A model generated the notes under the pieces. That model searched no databases. It was not told the DNA's origin and worked only from the letters and a program-made list of their open reading frames with translations. A stretch of 48,413 nucleotides of DNA, taken from assembly GCA_036525185.1 (NCBI GenBank), contig DATDAW010000059.1, positions 1-48,413 on the forward strand. The letters are read 5' to 3'. The first letter of the stretch is position 1. Every line of letters begins with the position of its first letter. This stretch comes from DATDAW01 sp036525185 (GTDB lineage Bacteria; Verrucomicrobiota; Verrucomicrobiia; Chthoniobacterales; DASVRZ01). This document shows positions 19,281 to 27,283 of this stretch, piece by piece. Both the position numbers and the translations under genes were made by a program.

Positions 19281-19793
19281 ATGACCGAAAGCCATGAAAA
19301 CTGGAAAACCTGCTTCGCGCAACTGGCGTCGCCACTCCTCCTCTTCGCCCGGCAGTGGGCCACATCCCATGCCGACGCCGAAGACATTGTCCAGGACGCC
19401 TTCGTCCGATTTTGGAAACGCGAAGGCGCTTACACCGAAAAAAATCGTGGACTCCTTTTCGCCACTGTCCGCTCGACGGCTTTGGATTTTCTGCGCAGCT
19501 CGGGCCGCCGTCGCCAGCGTGAACAAATGGCGTTTGCCGATGACCCCGACCTTGTCGAGCCCCGGTTCGAGCCGGATGGCGCGGTGGCAAACGAAGAACT
19601 CGCGAATGCCGTGGAACGACTGCCCGCTGCTCTTCGCGAGGTGCTCGTGCTGAAAATCTGGAACGACCTCACTTTCAAAGAGATTGCCGCCGTCCTGGAG
19701 CTTTCCCAAAACACGGCTGCCTCCCGCTACCGTTACGCCTTGGAATCCATCCGACAGGAACTCGCAGCCCATGAAATCCGACCCACTTTCTAA
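19281..19793 (+). CDS. ECF-type RNA polymerase sigma factor
   Basis: This 170-residue sigma-70 family factor has only regions 2 and 4, as in extracytoplasmic-function sigma factors. Region 2 is seen in SHADAEDIVQDAFVRFWKR (promoter -10 binding and core contact). Region 4 is seen in LPAALREVLVLKIW and the helix-turn-helix FKEIAAVLELSQNTAASR. The next gene starts 23 bases before its end, and a PDZ protein follows. That is a typical sigma/anti-sigma/envelope-sensor arrangement, so control by membrane sequestration is the likely mode. Target promoters cannot be told. Confidence 0.92.
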   Translation: MTESHENWKTCFAQLASPLLLFARQWATSHADAEDIVQDAFVRFWKREGAYTEKNRGLLFATVRSTALDFLRSSGRRRQREQMAFADDPDLVEPRFEPDGAVANEELANAVERLPAALREVLVLKIWNDLTFKEIAAVLELSQNTAASRYRYALESIRQELAAHEIRPTF

Positions 19794-20217
19794 ACTCGAA
19801 GCCGAACTCGCCGAATTGCAACCGTGCGCCTCCAGCGAAGCTCTCAGGTGCCGGATTAGCGCGCAACTCAGGCATCAGGCTGTTACTTCGCATGTCCGTC
19901 TAAAAAAATCCGCAGCGTACCGTCTGAATTGGTTCGCCTGGGGCTGGGGACTCGTCGCTGTTATGAGTGTCGCGCTGGTTACTTCAGTCTGGCCGGGGGC
20001 TGGCGAGAATGAAACACCCTCCAGCCGCATCATTCACTATCAAATTCTTTCTGAGCGGGACGATGGTGTTGTTTTTGACGAAACCGGCCGGCCCGTGCGT
20101 CAAGTCCGCTACGCGGCAGACGAAACCGTCCGGTGGCGTAGCCCGAGGACGGGCGCCAGCATTCAAATGTCCTATCCGCGTGAAGAAACCATGCTCATCC
20201 CCGTCTCCGGCAATTGA
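19771..20217 (+). CDS. candidate anti-sigma membrane protein
   Basis: This 148-residue protein has a cytoplasmic-looking N-terminus (about 1-47, acidic then basic) and one membrane helix (about 52-70, WFAWGWGLVAVMSVALVTSV). A small periplasmic part of about 75 residues follows. It shows no zinc-binding HxxxCxxC anti-sigma motif. The assignment rests on topology, on its 23-base overlap with the ECF sigma gene and on the PDZ gene that follows. It could instead be a structural membrane protein of the same operon. The periplasmic part (SRIIHYQILSERDDGVVFDE) has no known fold that I recognise. Confidence 0.65.
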   Translation: MKSDPLSKLEAELAELQPCASSEALRCRISAQLRHQAVTSHVRLKKSAAYRLNWFAWGWGLVAVMSVALVTSVWPGAGENETPSSRIIHYQILSERDDGVVFDETGRPVRQVRYAADETVRWRSPRTGASIQMSYPREETMLIPVSGN

Positions 20218-20282
20218 ACGTTTCCCTGTTCCCGATTTTCGGTTCGTCCGAAAAAAGCAAAACTCGCTACCCACTAATAACC

Positions 20283-21242
20283 GTGAAAAAATCCCTTCTT
20301 CCCGTCTGTCTCGCGGCGGCATCCGTCACATGGCAAAGTCCTGAGGCATTTGCTCAGCAGGCGCCGGCTGCTTCCGCAGTGCCATCGCAAACAGCTTCTG
20401 CTTCGCCCAGTTCTGAAAACGCTGACGCGCCCGAGAAGCAGGACAAGGCCGGCAAGCCTGCTGAAAAAGCGCACCATTTTGCGCGCAAGACTGAGCAGCG
20501 GACATTCCTGGGAATAGAGACCAGTCCTGTCCCGCCGGTCGTTGCCGCGCAACTTGGGATCCCGGAGGGCTTTGGGCTCGTCATTGAATTTGTCGTTCCC
20601 GACAGTCCCGCGGCTGCGGCAAAAATCGAGCGATACGACATTTTGACACGCATCGAGGACCAGCGACTGGTCAACCCGATGCAACTCGCCAGCCTCGTTC
20701 GCAGTTTTCCTGAAGGCAAAGACGTCGCGTTGACCATTCTCCGCAAAGGTCAGGAAGTAAAAATTACGACTAAACTTGTCCGGAAAGAACTGCCGGTCGC
20801 TTTCGGTCCGGACCTCTGGCGTCACGAATTTGGACATTTTCCCGGAAGGCATTCCGGCGAATGGCCTGGCTTGCATCGCATGAAAGACGTGCTGCGCAAA
20901 GACGGTGAAGTCAGGGCCCGTTTCAATGAAGGCAAACTGTTAAGCAAGATCGACATGGCTGATTTGCACGTCGTGAGCAAAGACGGGGAAGGCACGCTTG
21001 AGATTCGCTCGAAAGGCGGCAAACGAACGCTGATTGCCACGAAACCGGACGGCTCCGTCGTTTTCAACGGCCCCATTGATAATGAGGAGCAGAAAAAATC
21101 CATCCCCGGCGACGTTCTGGAACGGCTCAAGGACATGGAACGTGAACGGCTCCCGGAGCCACCGCCACCTCCCGACGAGCCTGCTCCTCCGTCCTCCCCT
21201 GATGCGGCGACCTCGGCGGGTGTTTCTACGGGAGTGTCCTAG
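20283..21242 (+). CDS. exported PDZ domain protein
   Basis: The product has 319 residues from a GTG start at 20283 (VKKSLLPVCLAAASVTWQ), which gives a normal signal peptide. The frame is also open from a TTG at 20214 that overlaps the previous stop. After a low-complexity Ala/Ser/Lys linker comes one PDZ domain (about 75-170: RTFLGIETSPVPPVVAAQLG, GLVIEFVVPDSPAAAA, ILRKGQEVKI). The rest is a hydrophilic domain and a Pro-rich tail. There is no protease domain, so it is probably a sensor or adaptor rather than a DegS-like protease. It closes the sigma/anti-sigma cassette, and a terminator follows 45 bases later. Confidence 0.85.
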   Translation: MKKSLLPVCLAAASVTWQSPEAFAQQAPAASAVPSQTASASPSSENADAPEKQDKAGKPAEKAHHFARKTEQRTFLGIETSPVPPVVAAQLGIPEGFGLVIEFVVPDSPAAAAKIERYDILTRIEDQRLVNPMQLASLVRSFPEGKDVALTILRKGQEVKITTKLVRKELPVAFGPDLWRHEFGHFPGRHSGEWPGLHRMKDVLRKDGEVRARFNEGKLLSKIDMADLHVVSKDGEGTLEIRSKGGKRTLIATKPDGSVVFNGPIDNEEQKKSIPGDVLERLKDMERERLPEPPPPPDEPAPPSSPDAATSAGVSTGVS

Positions 21243-21287
21243 AGGCGTCCTAAATTCTTTGGAGGGAACCTGGACCCAGCAGCAAGG

Positions 21288-21324
21288 AAGGCCTGTCCTG
21301 CGAAAGCGGGGCGGGCCTTTTGCG
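21288..21324 (+). terminator. intrinsic terminator after the sigma/PDZ cassette
   Basis: A 14-pair stem (with three G-T pairs) begins AAGGCC and ends GGCCTT (21288-21319), closed by a GAAA tetraloop at 21302-21305. A T-rich tail follows. It separates the PDZ gene from eno. Confidence 0.85.
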
Positions 21325-21437
21325 TTTTGACCTCGCCTTGAGCTGCGCAATTTCTTGACCGATCTCCCCCGAAACTGAAAGACTTCCGGCTGAATGCTGT
21401 TGTCATTCGTTAAACACCTCATCCAACCCAAATATTT

Positions 21438-22721
21438 ATGCCTCTTTCCGCTATTGCTGACGTTCGCGCCCGCGAAATCATTGACTCCCGTGGCAACCCC
21501 ACTATTGAAGCCGACGTCGAACTAGCCGGCGGCGCAGTCGGCCGTGCTGCAGTCCCCAGTGGAGCCAGCACCGGTGAACACGAAGCCTGGGAACTCCGCG
21601 ACGGCGTTAAAGACCGTTACCTTGGCAAAGGCGTCAAGAAAGCCGTCTCAAGCGTCGAGAAGAAAATCGCCGAGGCCCTCGTCGGCATGGACGCCCTCGA
21701 TCAGGTCGCCATTGATAAAACGATGATTGCCCTCGACGGGTCGAAAAATAAATCCGAGCTCGGCGCCAACGCGCTCCTGGCGGTTTCGCTAGCGACCGCG
21801 CACGCGGCTGCCTCGCAACTCGGCGTTCCGCTTTTCAAATACCTTGGCGGACCGAACGCCAAAGTACTTCCCGTCCCCATGATGAACATCATCAATGGCG
21901 GCGCCCACTCGGACGCACCGATCGATTTTCAGGAATTCATGATTATTCCGAAAGGCGCTCCGACTTTCTCCGAAGCGCTTCGGTACGGCACCGAAGTTTT
22001 CCACACGCTCAAAGGTATTCTCAAAAAACGCGGCCTGGCCACATCCATTGGCGACGAAGGCGGTTTTGCTCCGAATTTCGACGACGCCAATGACGCCCTC
22101 GCCACGATTGCCCAGGCCATCGAAAAAGCCGGTTACAAACTCGGCGAAGATATCTTCATCGGCCTCGACGTCGCCTCCAGCGAATTTTTCGACAAGGAAA
22201 GCGGCCTGTACGTTTTCAAGAAGTCCGACGGCTCCAAGCGCACGGCTGCTGAGCTCGTTGCCTACTACAAAGAGCTTCAATCGAAGTACCCCATCATCTC
22301 CATCGAGGACGGCTGTTCTGAGAACGATTGGGAGGGCTGGAAAATTCTCACGGACGAACTCGGTGCCAAAACGCAGTTGGTCGGCGACGACCTTTTTGTC
22401 ACTAACGTGGAATTCCTTCAGAAAGGCATCGATGAAGGCATCGCTAATTCGATTCTGGTCAAGGTCAACCAGATCGGCACGCTTACGGAAACGCTGGACG
22501 CCATCGAACTCGCCAAGGAGCATGCTTATACCGCGGTCATTAGCCATCGTTCTGGCGAAACTGAGGACACGACGATTGCTGATATTTCCGTCGCTACCAA
22601 CGCCGGACAGATCAAAACCGGCTCGCTATGCCGCACCGACCGTGTTGCCAAATACAATCAACTTCTTCGCATCGAGGAAGAATTAGGTGACAACGCCGTT
22701 TTTGGAGGCAAGATGCGCTAA
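21438..22721 (+). CDS. eno: enolase
   Basis: Enolase interconverts 2-phosphoglycerate and phosphoenolpyruvate in glycolysis. The 427-residue length is usual. Characteristic segments are AREIIDSRGNPT at the N-terminus, SGASTGEHEA (mobile loop), GDEGGFAPN, ISIEDG (metal ligands), ILVKVNQIGTLTET (catalytic Lys) and SHRSGETED. It follows a strong terminator, so it probably has its own promoter in the 113 bases before it. The FtsB/DivIC gene follows 21 bases later on the same strand, an arrangement seen widely in bacteria. Confidence 0.98.
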   Translation: MPLSAIADVRAREIIDSRGNPTIEADVELAGGAVGRAAVPSGASTGEHEAWELRDGVKDRYLGKGVKKAVSSVEKKIAEALVGMDALDQVAIDKTMIALDGSKNKSELGANALLAVSLATAHAAASQLGVPLFKYLGGPNAKVLPVPMMNIINGGAHSDAPIDFQEFMIIPKGAPTFSEALRYGTEVFHTLKGILKKRGLATSIGDEGGFAPNFDDANDALATIAQAIEKAGYKLGEDIFIGLDVASSEFFDKESGLYVFKKSDGSKRTAAELVAYYKELQSKYPIISIEDGCSENDWEGWKILTDELGAKTQLVGDDLFVTNVEFLQKGIDEGIANSILVKVNQIGTLTETLDAIELAKEHAYTAVISHRSGETEDTTIADISVATNAGQIKTGSLCRTDRVAKYNQLLRIEEELGDNAVFGGKMR

Positions 22722-22730
22722 TCACACGAT

Positions 22731-22735
22731 GGAGG
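22731..22735 (+). promoter_or_regulatory. ribosome binding site deciding a TTG start
   Basis: GGAGG lies 7 bases before the TTG at 22743, the only in-frame start upstream of the membrane helix of the FtsB-like protein. This supports TTG as the true initiation codon. Confidence 0.7.
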
Positions 22736-22742
22736 ACATCAA

Positions 22743-23105
22743 TTGAGCGAAGCAGCCGGGTTCCCGGATTTCCGGAAGCGTAAGGAACGGAGCGTGCTCC
22801 AGGTCCTTAACCGGTTTTTGGTTATATTGATTGTCCTCATCCTCGTCTGTGGCCTCATCGCGGCATTTCTTCCAGCATTGAAGGCGCGTTCCGAGCAACG
22901 CGCCGCACTTGAAAAGATCCGCGCTGATGTCGCCGCGGCAAAAACCGTTTTTCAGTCGCGCTCCAGAGAGCTACAGCGCCTGAAGACGGATCCTGATTAC
23001 CTGGGCGATATCGCCCGGGATAAGCTAAATGTGCAAAAGGACGGCGAAACCATCTTTCGCTTCGATTCGGCAAACAGCGCGGCTGCCGCGACTCCGGAAA
23101 AATAG
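22743..23105 (+). CDS. FtsB/DivIC septum formation initiator
   Basis: This 120-residue bitopic protein has a basic N-terminus, one membrane helix (about 26-45, LVILIVLILVCGLIAAFLP) and a coiled coil (about 48-82). A conserved tail includes LKTDPDYLGDIARDKLNVQKDGE. This matches the FtsB/DivIC family, which bridges FtsQ and FtsL at the division septum. It starts with TTG, supported by GGAGG 7 bases upstream. It follows eno closely, the classic eno-ftsB order, so co-transcription is likely. I give no symbol because ftsB and divIC cannot be separated from sequence. Confidence 0.9.
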   Translation: MSEAAGFPDFRKRKERSVLQVLNRFLVILIVLILVCGLIAAFLPALKARSEQRAALEKIRADVAAAKTVFQSRSRELQRLKTDPDYLGDIARDKLNVQKDGETIFRFDSANSAAAATPEK

Positions 23106-23115
23106 ATTCAGAGTT

Positions 23116-23165
23116 ATCCCGTTCTCCTGGATGTAGGGTTCGCACGATAACCCTGGAAACGGGAT
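23116..23165. terminator. two-tier hairpin between ftsB-like gene and comM
   Basis: An outer stem ATCCCGTT/AACGGGAT (23116-23123 with 23158-23165) encloses an inner stem AGGGTT/AACCCT (23135-23140 with 23149-23154). It lies between convergent genes, so it may work for both directions. The T-tract is weak. Confidence 0.5.
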
Positions 23166-23233
23166 TTACGCTTTTCAGGATAACCTCCGTTGGGCTTGCG
23201 TGATTCGACCCGAAGGTTGTTCGACCCATGCCT

Positions 23234-24775
23234 TTACGTCCACAGGCTGCGGTCCAGCGTGCGGTATTGGATGGCTTCGCCAAGATGCTCGACGGTGATG
23301 CTATTGCTGGCAGCGAGGTCGGCGATGGTGCGGGACACTTTGAGAATGCGGTCATAGGCACGCGCGCTCAGGTGCAGGCTGGACATGGCCATTTGAAGCA
23401 GTTCCGAAGCGTCTTGGCCGAGCTGACAGTTCGCCTTGATGTGGCGTGAAGTCATCCGGGCGTTGCAAGTGGTGTTCTTGGCACCTGTAAACCGCTTTTT
23501 TTGAATGGAACGTGCCTTTTCGACGCGTTCCCGGATGGCTGCGGAGGACTCGGCTGATTCCCGGCTGGTTAATTCCTTGAACTCGACCGCAGGGACTTCG
23601 ATGTGGATATCGATTCGGTCCAGGAGCGGTCCGGAAATGCGCTGGCGATAGCGTTCCACCTGTCCAGGCGCGCAGCGGCAATCGCGTTTCGGATCGCCGA
23701 AATAGCCGCACGGACAGGGATTCATCGCCGCAACCAGCATGAATCCGGCGGGAAAGGTCATGGAACCGGCAGCGCGGGAGATGGTGACATGTCCGTCCTC
23801 GAGTGGCTGGCGCAAAACTTCAAGCGTCGAGCGCTTGAACTCCGGCAACTCGTCGAGGAACAAGACGCCGTTGTGAGCCAGACTGACTTCGCCTGGAGTC
23901 GGGTTTGTGGAGCCTCCCAACAAACCGACATCCGAAATAGTATGGTGTGGACTTCTGAACGGCCGATTGGCGACAAAGGCATGCTTTCCGTCCAGCAATC
24001 CGCAGATGCTATGGATCTTCGTCGTTTCGATTGCTTCGTCCAGGGTCATCGATGGCAGAATGCTAACTATTCGTTTGGATAACATGGATTTCCCCGATCC
24101 CGGAGGTCCGATCATCAACAAATTGTGTCCACCGGCGGAGGCGACTTCGATGGCTCGTTTTGCATTATGCTGGCCTTTTACATCTGCGAAATCGGCTTCA
24201 TAGCTTTCATGTGCGGCAAACAACGTGTGCACGTTTTCGAGGACGGGCTTCATGCCGGAATCGCCGACGACAAATTCAAAAACTTCACGTAAATTGTTTA
24301 CGCCAAATACGTCGATTCCTTCGACGACAGCCGCTTCCCGTGCGTTGGCAGTGGGGACAAACAAACGACGTTTTCCTGTGTTTCGAGCCTCGATGGCGAT
24401 GGGCAGGATCCCTTTCACGGGTCGAACGGCGCCGGTAAGTGCCAACTCCCCTACGAAACAACAGTCATCCAGCGGCGGGACTGGAATGTCGCTCCCGCAT
24501 GCGATGAGTCCGAGCGCGATCGGAAGATCGAAGCTGGGTCCCTCTTTACGAATATCCGCGGGCGCGAGATTGATTGTTGTCCGGGTTCTCGGCCAACGGT
24601 AGCCGCTGTTGGCGATGGCCGTGATCACACGATCCTTGCTTTCCTTCACGGCTGTGTCCGGAAGACCGACGATAACAATGGCCGAAACATCCCCCGTTCT
24701 GGCTGCGTTGACTTCGATTTCGACCTCGAGCGCTTCGACCCCATACACTGCTGCCGAGTAAATCTTGGACAACAT
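23234..24775 (-). CDS. comM: YifB/ComM family Mg-chelatase-like AAA ATPase
   Basis: ComM is a hexameric branch-migration helicase that aids recombination of incoming DNA during natural transformation. The 513-residue protein shows the N-terminal Lon-like domain (IVGLPDTAVKESKDR, IALGLIACGSDI), Walker A GPPGSGKSMLSKR, Walker B VLFLDELPEF and the C-terminal segment SARAYDRILKVSRTIADL. A zinc-like Cys cluster (NPCPCGYFGDPKRDCRC) is present as in the family. MLSKIYSAAVYG at 24775 is the usual start. No competence cluster surrounds it. It is convergent with the FtsB-like gene and divergent from the asparaginase-like gene. Confidence 0.94.
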   Translation of the reverse strand: MLSKIYSAAVYGVEALEVEIEVNAARTGDVSAIVIVGLPDTAVKESKDRVITAIANSGYRWPRTRTTINLAPADIRKEGPSFDLPIALGLIACGSDIPVPPLDDCCFVGELALTGAVRPVKGILPIAIEARNTGKRRLFVPTANAREAAVVEGIDVFGVNNLREVFEFVVGDSGMKPVLENVHTLFAAHESYEADFADVKGQHNAKRAIEVASAGGHNLLMIGPPGSGKSMLSKRIVSILPSMTLDEAIETTKIHSICGLLDGKHAFVANRPFRSPHHTISDVGLLGGSTNPTPGEVSLAHNGVLFLDELPEFKRSTLEVLRQPLEDGHVTISRAAGSMTFPAGFMLVAAMNPCPCGYFGDPKRDCRCAPGQVERYRQRISGPLLDRIDIHIEVPAVEFKELTSRESAESSAAIRERVEKARSIQKKRFTGAKNTTCNARMTSRHIKANCQLGQDASELLQMAMSSLHLSARAYDRILKVSRTIADLAASNSITVEHLGEAIQYRTLDRSLWT

Positions 24776-24857
24776 GCAACGCATCCTGCCACCAATTTTG
24801 CTGTGCTGGAAGCGGTAAATCTCGTCAAGTTTGCCGGGACCGCTGCATCATGGCGCG

Positions 24858-25352
24858 ATGCCTGCACCGCTTCGAATCCGCGTGATTTCCGTCGGAGGAA
24901 CCATCGACAAGATCTATTTTGACTCTGCGAGCGCCTTTGAAGTGGGCGATCCCCAGGTTGTTCCGGTTTTTGCGGAAGCGAATGTGACGTTCGAGTACGT
25001 GGTCGAATCCGTCCTTCGCAAGGACAGTCTGGAAATGACGGATGCCGACCGCTCTCTGGTGCGCGAACGGGTTGTGGCTGCGCCCGAGCGGCACATTCTG
25101 ATCACGCACGGCACGGATACGATGGCCGAAACTGCAGCGGCTCTGGGTGGAGTTGGAGATAAAGTAATTGTGTTAACTGGTTCGATGCTGCCAGCTCGTT
25201 TTCGGACCAGCGACGCGGTTTTTAATATCGGCCTTGCGGTGGGAGCGTTGCAAGCGTTGTCTCCAGGCGCATACATCGCGATGAACGGCCGCATTTTTTG
25301 CGCGGGTAATGTTCAAAAGAACCGCGCGGCGGGGAGATTTGAGGAGATTTGA
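24858..25352 (+). CDS. asparaginase N-terminal domain protein
   Basis: This 164-residue protein matches only the N-terminal domain of type I/II L-asparaginases (usual length about 330). Both catalytic threonine motifs are present: VISVGGTID near the N-terminus and ITHGTDTMAETA in the middle, with VLTGSMLP after them. The C-terminal domain that completes the active site in classic enzymes is missing. One-domain homologues exist as stand-alone proteins, so this may be a natural short form rather than a truncation. The start at 24858 (ATG) replaces an upstream TTG. It converges on the ABC ATPase gene. Confidence 0.82.
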   Translation: MPAPLRIRVISVGGTIDKIYFDSASAFEVGDPQVVPVFAEANVTFEYVVESVLRKDSLEMTDADRSLVRERVVAAPERHILITHGTDTMAETAAALGGVGDKVIVLTGSMLPARFRTSDAVFNIGLAVGALQALSPGAYIAMNGRIFCAGNVQKNRAAGRFEEI

Positions 25353-25407
25353 CGTCGGTCCGTAGGTCGGTGACTGCCGTGAGCGAGACTTAGGCAAACA
25401 TGTCTAG

Positions 25408-26394
25408 CTAAGTTGCTATTGGCTCTGCTTCGGCGAAGATTTCGCTGATGACCTGTTCGATCGGAACCTCGCTCACTTCCATGTCGTTGATCGCGAATTC
25501 GGCGAGTATTTTTCGGCAAACGTCCGCAACTTGCGTGCGCTCAACCTGGAGCGTGACAACAGGAAAGCGGTTTTCCAGAATGGTTCCGTGAATGGATAGA
25601 TCGGGCGCCGTCGCGCCGGCAAAGGTGAAAGTGAGTATTTTATAGCCGGCGAAACGATCCACGATCTCGTCAAGCGGGCCATCAAAGAAAAGTTTACCGT
25701 GGTCTATAATGAGGACGCGGGCGCACAACTCCTCGATGTCCTGCATGTAGTGGCTGGTTAGAATGGTCGTGATACGACGCCGTTGATTGTATTCGCGGAG
25801 AAATTCACGGACTTTTTTCTGGCTGATGACGTCGAGGCCGATGGTGGGTTCGTCGAGAAACAGGACCCGCGGCTGATGAAGCAGGGCGGCGATGAGTTCC
25901 ATTTTCATCCTTTCGCCAAGACTCAACTCGCGGACCATCACGTTCAATTTGTCGCGGACATCAAGGAGGTCGATGAGCTCGTTTACAATCTTGTCGAAGT
26001 CGGACTGGGCGATGCCGTAGATGGCCTTGTTCAACTCTAGCGACTCGCGGGCAGGCAGGTCCCACCAGAGGGCGTTCTTTTGTCCCATCAGGAGGGCGAA
26101 CTGACGTTTCAGGCCATCCTTCCGTTCCCATGGGGTGAAACCGAGAACGCTGGCTGTGCCGGAGGTCGGATGCAAAAGGCCCGATAGCATTTTGAGAACC
26201 GTTGTTTTCCCGGCGCCGTTGGGGCCCAGAAATCCGACAAATTCACCTTCCTCGATGGAGAAAGTGACGCTGTCCGCGGCGCGCAGCTGTTCGTAATCGC
26301 GCCTAAACAACCCCCGGACTGCGCCAGCTAGGCCAGGCCGCTTTTTATAGGTACGATAAATTTTGGTGAGACCCTTGGCTTCGATGGCGCTCAT
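25408..26394 (-). CDS. ABC-2 type transporter ATP-binding protein
   Basis: This 328-residue ATPase powers an ABC-2 type membrane transporter. Walker A is GPNGAGKT (57-64), the Q-loop lies near LLMGQKNALWWDLPA, the signature is LSLGERMKMEL and Walker B is VLFLDEPTIGLD. A C-terminal domain of about 80 residues resembles those of drug- or polysaccharide-export ATPases. No permease gene is next to it: the asparaginase-like gene follows on the other strand and the urease operon diverges upstream. It must pair with a permease encoded elsewhere. The ATG at 26394 is chosen because the upstream extension runs into the urease start region. Confidence 0.9.
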   Translation of the reverse strand: MSAIEAKGLTKIYRTYKKRPGLAGAVRGLFRRDYEQLRAADSVTFSIEEGEFVGFLGPNGAGKTTVLKMLSGLLHPTSGTASVLGFTPWERKDGLKRQFALLMGQKNALWWDLPARESLELNKAIYGIAQSDFDKIVNELIDLLDVRDKLNVMVRELSLGERMKMELIAALLHQPRVLFLDEPTIGLDVISQKKVREFLREYNQRRRITTILTSHYMQDIEELCARVLIIDHGKLFFDGPLDEIVDRFAGYKILTFTFAGATAPDLSIHGTILENRFPVVTLQVERTQVADVCRKILAEFAINDMEVSEVPIEQVISEIFAEAEPIAT

Positions 26395-26479
26395 ACGGGA
26401 GTTGCAGCGTGTTCGCGGAATGGGCGAAGTCAATTTTTCCTTTCGCCCATGACCGCCTTTCTGATTTAACCATTGTTTC

Positions 26480-26782
26480 ATGCATCTTTCGCCCCGCGAA
26501 CAGGAAAAGCTCCTGATTGTCGTTGCCGCCGACCTTGCCCGCCGCCGTCAAGCACGCGGATTGAAGCTGAATTATCCGGAGTCGATTGCGATCATTACAT
26601 CGGAGATTCTCGAAGGCGCCCGCGATGGGAAATCGGTTGCTGAACTAATGAGCTACGGGACGACGATTTTGAAGCGAGCCGACGTGATGGAAGGCGTCCC
26701 GGAAATGATCCATGAAGTGCAAGCTGAGGCGACATTTCCCGATGGCACGAAACTCGTCACTGTTCACAACCCCATCCGTTAA
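26480..26782 (+). CDS. ureA: urease gamma subunit
   Basis: UreA is the small structural subunit of the nickel enzyme urease, which hydrolyses urea to ammonia and carbamate. The 100-residue length is exact for the family. The sequence is typical from MHLSPREQEKLLIVVAADLA through the conserved LNYPESIAIITSEILEGARD to VTVHNPI at the end. It opens the ureABCEFGD locus and diverges from the ABC ATPase, so the promoter must lie in the 85 bases between them. No regulator gene is adjacent. Confidence 0.97.
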   Translation: MHLSPREQEKLLIVVAADLARRRQARGLKLNYPESIAIITSEILEGARDGKSVAELMSYGTTILKRADVMEGVPEMIHEVQAEATFPDGTKLVTVHNPIR

Positions 26783-26815
26783 GGCAGAGGTCAGAAAGCA
26801 GAGTGCAGAACTGAC
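26781..26815 (+). repeat. AAGGCAGA intergenic repeat, copy 3
   Basis: The spacer after ureA begins with AAGGCAGA at 26781 and continues with GCAGA- and TCAGA-type units. It follows the same pattern as the pyrE-secA and ureE-ureF spacers. Confidence 0.5.
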
Positions 26816-26841
26816 GTTGAATACTGAATTATTACCGAATT

Positions 26842-27156
26842 ATGATTCCTGGAGAAATTATCGTTGCCCCGGACGCGCCCCAGCTTTCAGCCAACGCTGG
26901 GTTGGAGACGAGGACGATTTCAGTTTCGAACACGGGCGACCGGCCGATTCAAGTGGGGAGCCACTACCATTTCTACGAGACAAATTCGGCGCTGAACTTC
27001 GATCGCGAAGCAGCGCGCGGGTTCCGGCTGAACATCCCTGCGGGAACAGCTGTTCGTTTCGAGCCGGGCGACACACGTGAAGTGGAAATCGTCGCACTGG
27101 GCGGTTCACGTGAAGTCTGGGGGCTGAATGGAAAAATCAACGGAACGTTGGGATGA
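26842..27156 (+). CDS. ureB: urease beta subunit
   Basis: UreB packs around the active-site subunit of urease. The 104-residue length is usual. Family segments are MIPGEIIVAPDAPQLSANAG, RPIQVGSHYHFYETN and FDREAARGFRLNIPAGTAVR, ending with GLNGKINGTLG. It lies 59 bases after ureA. The 127-base spacer before ureC holds an ACCACCAAG-type inverted repeat. Confidence 0.97.
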   Translation: MIPGEIIVAPDAPQLSANAGLETRTISVSNTGDRPIQVGSHYHFYETNSALNFDREAARGFRLNIPAGTAVRFEPGDTREVEIVALGGSREVWGLNGKINGTLG

Positions 27157-27272
27157 ACCACCAAGACACTAAACGCATCGCTTTATGACCAGAGCAGCCG
27201 ACTCGCAAAGAACAAACGTCGCCGAAAGCGACAACCCCCGTCTTCCCTTGGTGTCTTGGTGCCTTGGTGGTT
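27156..27272. repeat. inverted ACCACCAAG repeat between ureB and ureC
   Basis: The left arm AACCACCAAGACAC (27156-27169) is matched by a right arm (27251-27272) whose complement is AACC, then ACCAAGGC, then ACCAAGACAC. The arms can pair over 14 bases with one 8-base bulge. A small GTCGC/GCGAC hairpin (27218-27232) sits between them. The first base of the left arm touches the ureB stop codon. Sequences of this kind recur between genes in several environmental bacterial groups. Confidence 0.7.
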
Positions 27273-27283
27273 GATTCTAAATT

